From NCBI GenBank assembly GCA_023381645.1, contig JAMCRJ010000056.1, forward strand, positions 1 through 5,704: 5,704 nt of DNA, written 5' to 3'. How positions within the stretch are numbered: the stretch's first letter is position 1; each line of letters starts with the position of its first letter. This DNA comes from Gammaproteobacteria bacterium (GTDB taxonomy: Bacteria; Pseudomonadota; Gammaproteobacteria; Acidithiobacillales; Acidithiobacillaceae). Below the pieces are notes generated by a model. The model saw only the letters and a list, made by a program, of their open reading frames with translations. It searched no databases and was not told where the DNA came from. This document shows positions 4,921 to 5,704 of the stretch, in pieces. A program made the position numbers and the translations under genes.

Positions 4921-5154
4921 TCTGGGCTTGCGCGGGTAGTCTGCCCGATGCCACTTCCCGACACAGGCACACCGGGTGGTCCTGGTTTCTTCGGCAAGGG
5001 CTTCATCCACGCGGTACAACCACTGAAATATTTTGGGGTCCTGCAGAAGGTTATGGCACACTGGCGGGGTCCTTTTCTTGGTCGAAAAGTGACACTCCCC
5101 CAACAGGCACGTTTGTTCAAGTTCTTCGAGGGGGTTTACCCCCCAGCCCCTCAC
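4921..5154 (-). pseudogene. Putative zinc-binding mobile-element-associated protein, N-terminal fragment
   Basis: The frame reads NPLEELEQTCLLGECHF, TKKRTPPVCHNLLQDPKIF, QWLYRVDEALAEETR, CACVGKWHRADYPRKPRG. I recall conserved proteins of unknown function with this opening (NPLEEVAQTCLLEECHF...CPCGG-x-LHRADYPRKPRG) from islands and plasmids of proteobacteria; a later CC/CR cysteine block would complete a zinc site, but it is lost here because the sequence joins the transposase fragment near 4920. The first possible start is GTG 5154; the family start would fall on codon 6, which is GTA here (5139-5137), so the original start may be mutated. The codon sits in a GGGGG-TTTA-CCCCC hairpin. Function unknown. 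Confidence 0.5.
5130..5143. repeat. Hairpin GGGGG-TTTA-CCCCC at the start of the zinc-type ORF
   Basis: Five G-C pairs around a four-base loop. On the - strand it covers the presumed start region of the truncated ORF and could mask it. A second small palindrome, TCACG-CTA-CGTGA, lies at 5151-5163, next to the presumed junction with the DUF3987 remnant, and might be part of a mobile-element end. Confidence 0.4.
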
Positions 5155-5163
5155 GCTACGTGA

Positions 5164-5203
5164 CCGTCAGCGTAGACAAAACCTTCAATATCTTTGACCG
5201 TGC
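5164..5203. other. Short junction stretch of unknown origin
   Basis: Between the DUF3987 fragment and the zinc-type ORF lie 40 bases with no recognised gene. A 19-codon - strand frame from ATG 5207 (MSTVKDIEGFVYADGHVA) overlaps the DUF3987 stop by four bases but has no ribosome site that I can support. Confidence 0.4.
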
Positions 5204-5479
5204 TCATAGGTCGCCCAACTTTTCGATGGTGGCGTCATTGCTTGTGTACCTTTTCAGGGTCGGCGGCTTTGGCTTGGAATCCTTGAGGGCCGCTATACGG
5301 GTCTTGGCAGATTGCAGCTTTTCGGCATCGTCAGCATCGGCGGCTTTTGCTAGCGCTTTTTTTGCTGCGGCCATCATCACATCAAACTGCTCCACTTCTT
5401 CCTCATGGGCCTCCATCGCCTTTGTATGTTTGGCGCGGGCGTTCGCGGCAAGCCACTTCAATGGCTTTGTACCGTCGGC
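5204..5479 (-). pseudogene. DUF3987 (YfjI-like) protein, internal fragment
   Basis: About 91 codons read ADGTKPLKWLAAN, a charged Ala/Glu/Lys-rich helix (ARAKHTKAMEAHEEEVEQF then MMAAAKKALAKAADADDAEK), KPKPPTLKRY and TSNDATIEKLGDL before a TGA at 5206-5204. RY-x-x-NDAT-[VI]-EKLG-[ED]-L is a block of DUF3987 proteins, found on prophages, plasmids and islands and thought to be primase/helicase-like; it normally continues with LL...NP-x-G and a FRDEL motif, which are missing. The upstream side is cut at about 5479 by the IS21-type end. The helix may form a coiled coil. The TTG at 5461 allows a frame of 85 codons but has no supporting context. It is a remnant of a larger (600-800 residue) protein. 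Confidence 0.62.
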
Positions 5480-5482
5480 TGC

Positions 5483-5526
5483 TCGACGTCAATTATCTTG
5501 ACCCATCGGCGACAATTACCTTGGCC
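5483..5526. repeat. Two direct repeats at the IS21-type end (23-bp period)
   Basis: TCGACGTCAATTATCTTGACC (from 5483, shown to 20 bases as TCGACGTCAATTATCTTGAC) and TCGGCGACAATTACCTTGGC (from 5506) share the core TCG-CG-CAATTA-CTTG with four to five changes. Start-to-start spacing is 23 bases, about two helical turns, so both would face the same side of the DNA. This fits IstA binding sites. Confidence 0.7.
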
Positions 5527-5549
5527 GGTGAGTGAGGGACCCTAAGCTG

Positions 5550-5704
5550 TTACTGTGACACTACACCATCCTGTGAATCCGTTTCTTCCAGGTCGCGCTT
5601 TACCTCCTTGGTTGTCACGGTGACGTTTGCGCGATTCTTGGCCGTCCGGCGCCGGTAGCTTTCTGCATGGAGCTCCAAGATGGTGGAGCGGTGGACCAGA
5701 CGAT
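5550..5704 (-). pseudogene. istB: IstB, IS21 transposition helper ATPase, C-terminal end (partial by window)
   Basis: The frame entering from the right edge reads RLVHRSTILELHAESYRRR, TAKNRANVTVTTKEVKRD and LEETDSQDGVVSQ to a TAA at 5552-5550. (D)RL-[VL]-H-x-[SA]-x-I-x-E-[LI]-x-x-[ED]SYR is the C-terminal end of IstB, the AAA+ ATPase that remodels target DNA for the IS21 transposase IstA. Walker motifs lie outside the window. It is truncated only by the window edge and could be intact beyond; I list it here because only the end is visible. The 30-residue tail after SYRRR is longer than in many relatives. Confidence 0.75.

Larger units (their letters stand above)
5480..5704 (-). mobile_element. 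IS21-family element, end with istB 3' part (runs off the window)
   Basis: The segment contains the istB C-terminus and, beyond its stop, two related repeats close to the element edge, as in IS21-type ends with multiple transposase-binding sites. On the - strand the presumed edge ends ...GTCGAGCA, fitting the TG...CA termini of the family; the sequence after it resumes the DUF3987 frame at ADGTKPL, which supports the edge at about 5480. The other end and target duplication are outside the window. Confidence 0.65.

Noticed and set aside
4553..4939. A 128-codon + strand ORF
   Set aside because: It is antisense to the Mu-like transposase fragment with recognisable C-terminal motifs.
1..5704. tRNA, rRNA or riboswitch
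   Set aside because: No cloverleaf, conserved rRNA segment or riboswitch core was recognised on either strand.

Overview
The window is about 5.7 kb of heavily rearranged bacterial DNA. It looks like an accessory or genomic-island segment of a GC-moderate proteobacterium. A chemolithoautotroph of the Acidithiobacillus/Thiobacillus type is my best guess, because the window opens with a remnant of dabA (DUF2309/UPF0753, inorganic-carbon uptake) and carries types of insertion sequence that are common in such genomes. The taxon is inferred from gene content and not from a marker gene.

Layout. (a) Bases 1-1456, + strand: the 3' part of dabA, frameshifted by one missing G in a G-run at 323-327. It runs without a stop into a C-terminal region that resembles a PDC/Cache-type sensor domain. 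(b) About 1490-1780: an IS200/IS605-family remnant on the - strand, with the tnpA C-terminus still carrying its tyrosine motif and a cluster of end hairpins. (c) 1818-2509, + strand: an intact vapB-vapC type II toxin-antitoxin pair, probably expressed from a promoter inside the decayed IS. (d) 2510-2797: no complete gene; it holds a possible terminator, an inverted repeat and the start of a small unrecognised gene. (e) 2798 to about 3128, - strand: the terminal part of an IS5-like element, which cuts both that small gene and the gene on its other side. (f) About 3127-3982, - strand: remnants of a nitrosative-stress operon, namely the C-terminus of hcp (hybrid cluster protein) followed by the first half of a [2Fe-2S]/FAD reductase. 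(g) About 3979-4920, - strand: remnants of a Mu/TnsB-like transposase and its ExeA-like AAA+ ATPase; the ATPase has an internal deletion that removes Walker B. (h) About 4921-5154, - strand: the 5' part of a putative zinc-binding mobile-element protein. (i) 5204-5479, - strand: an internal piece of a DUF3987 (YfjI-like) protein. (j) About 5480-5704, - strand: the end of an IS21-family element with the istB C-terminus and two 23-bp-spaced terminal repeats.

Taken together, only vapBC looks intact and functional. Everything else is truncated, frameshifted or fused out of frame, and in the right-hand 3 kb every remnant lies on the - strand. This looks like a serial insertion/deletion graveyard that a toxin-antitoxin module may help to retain. 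I see no convincing new multi-gene system. The most interesting points are the dabA/PDC-like fusion, the promoter that vapBC seems to borrow from an IS remnant, and a 465-codon chimeric reading frame that would mislead automatic annotation.
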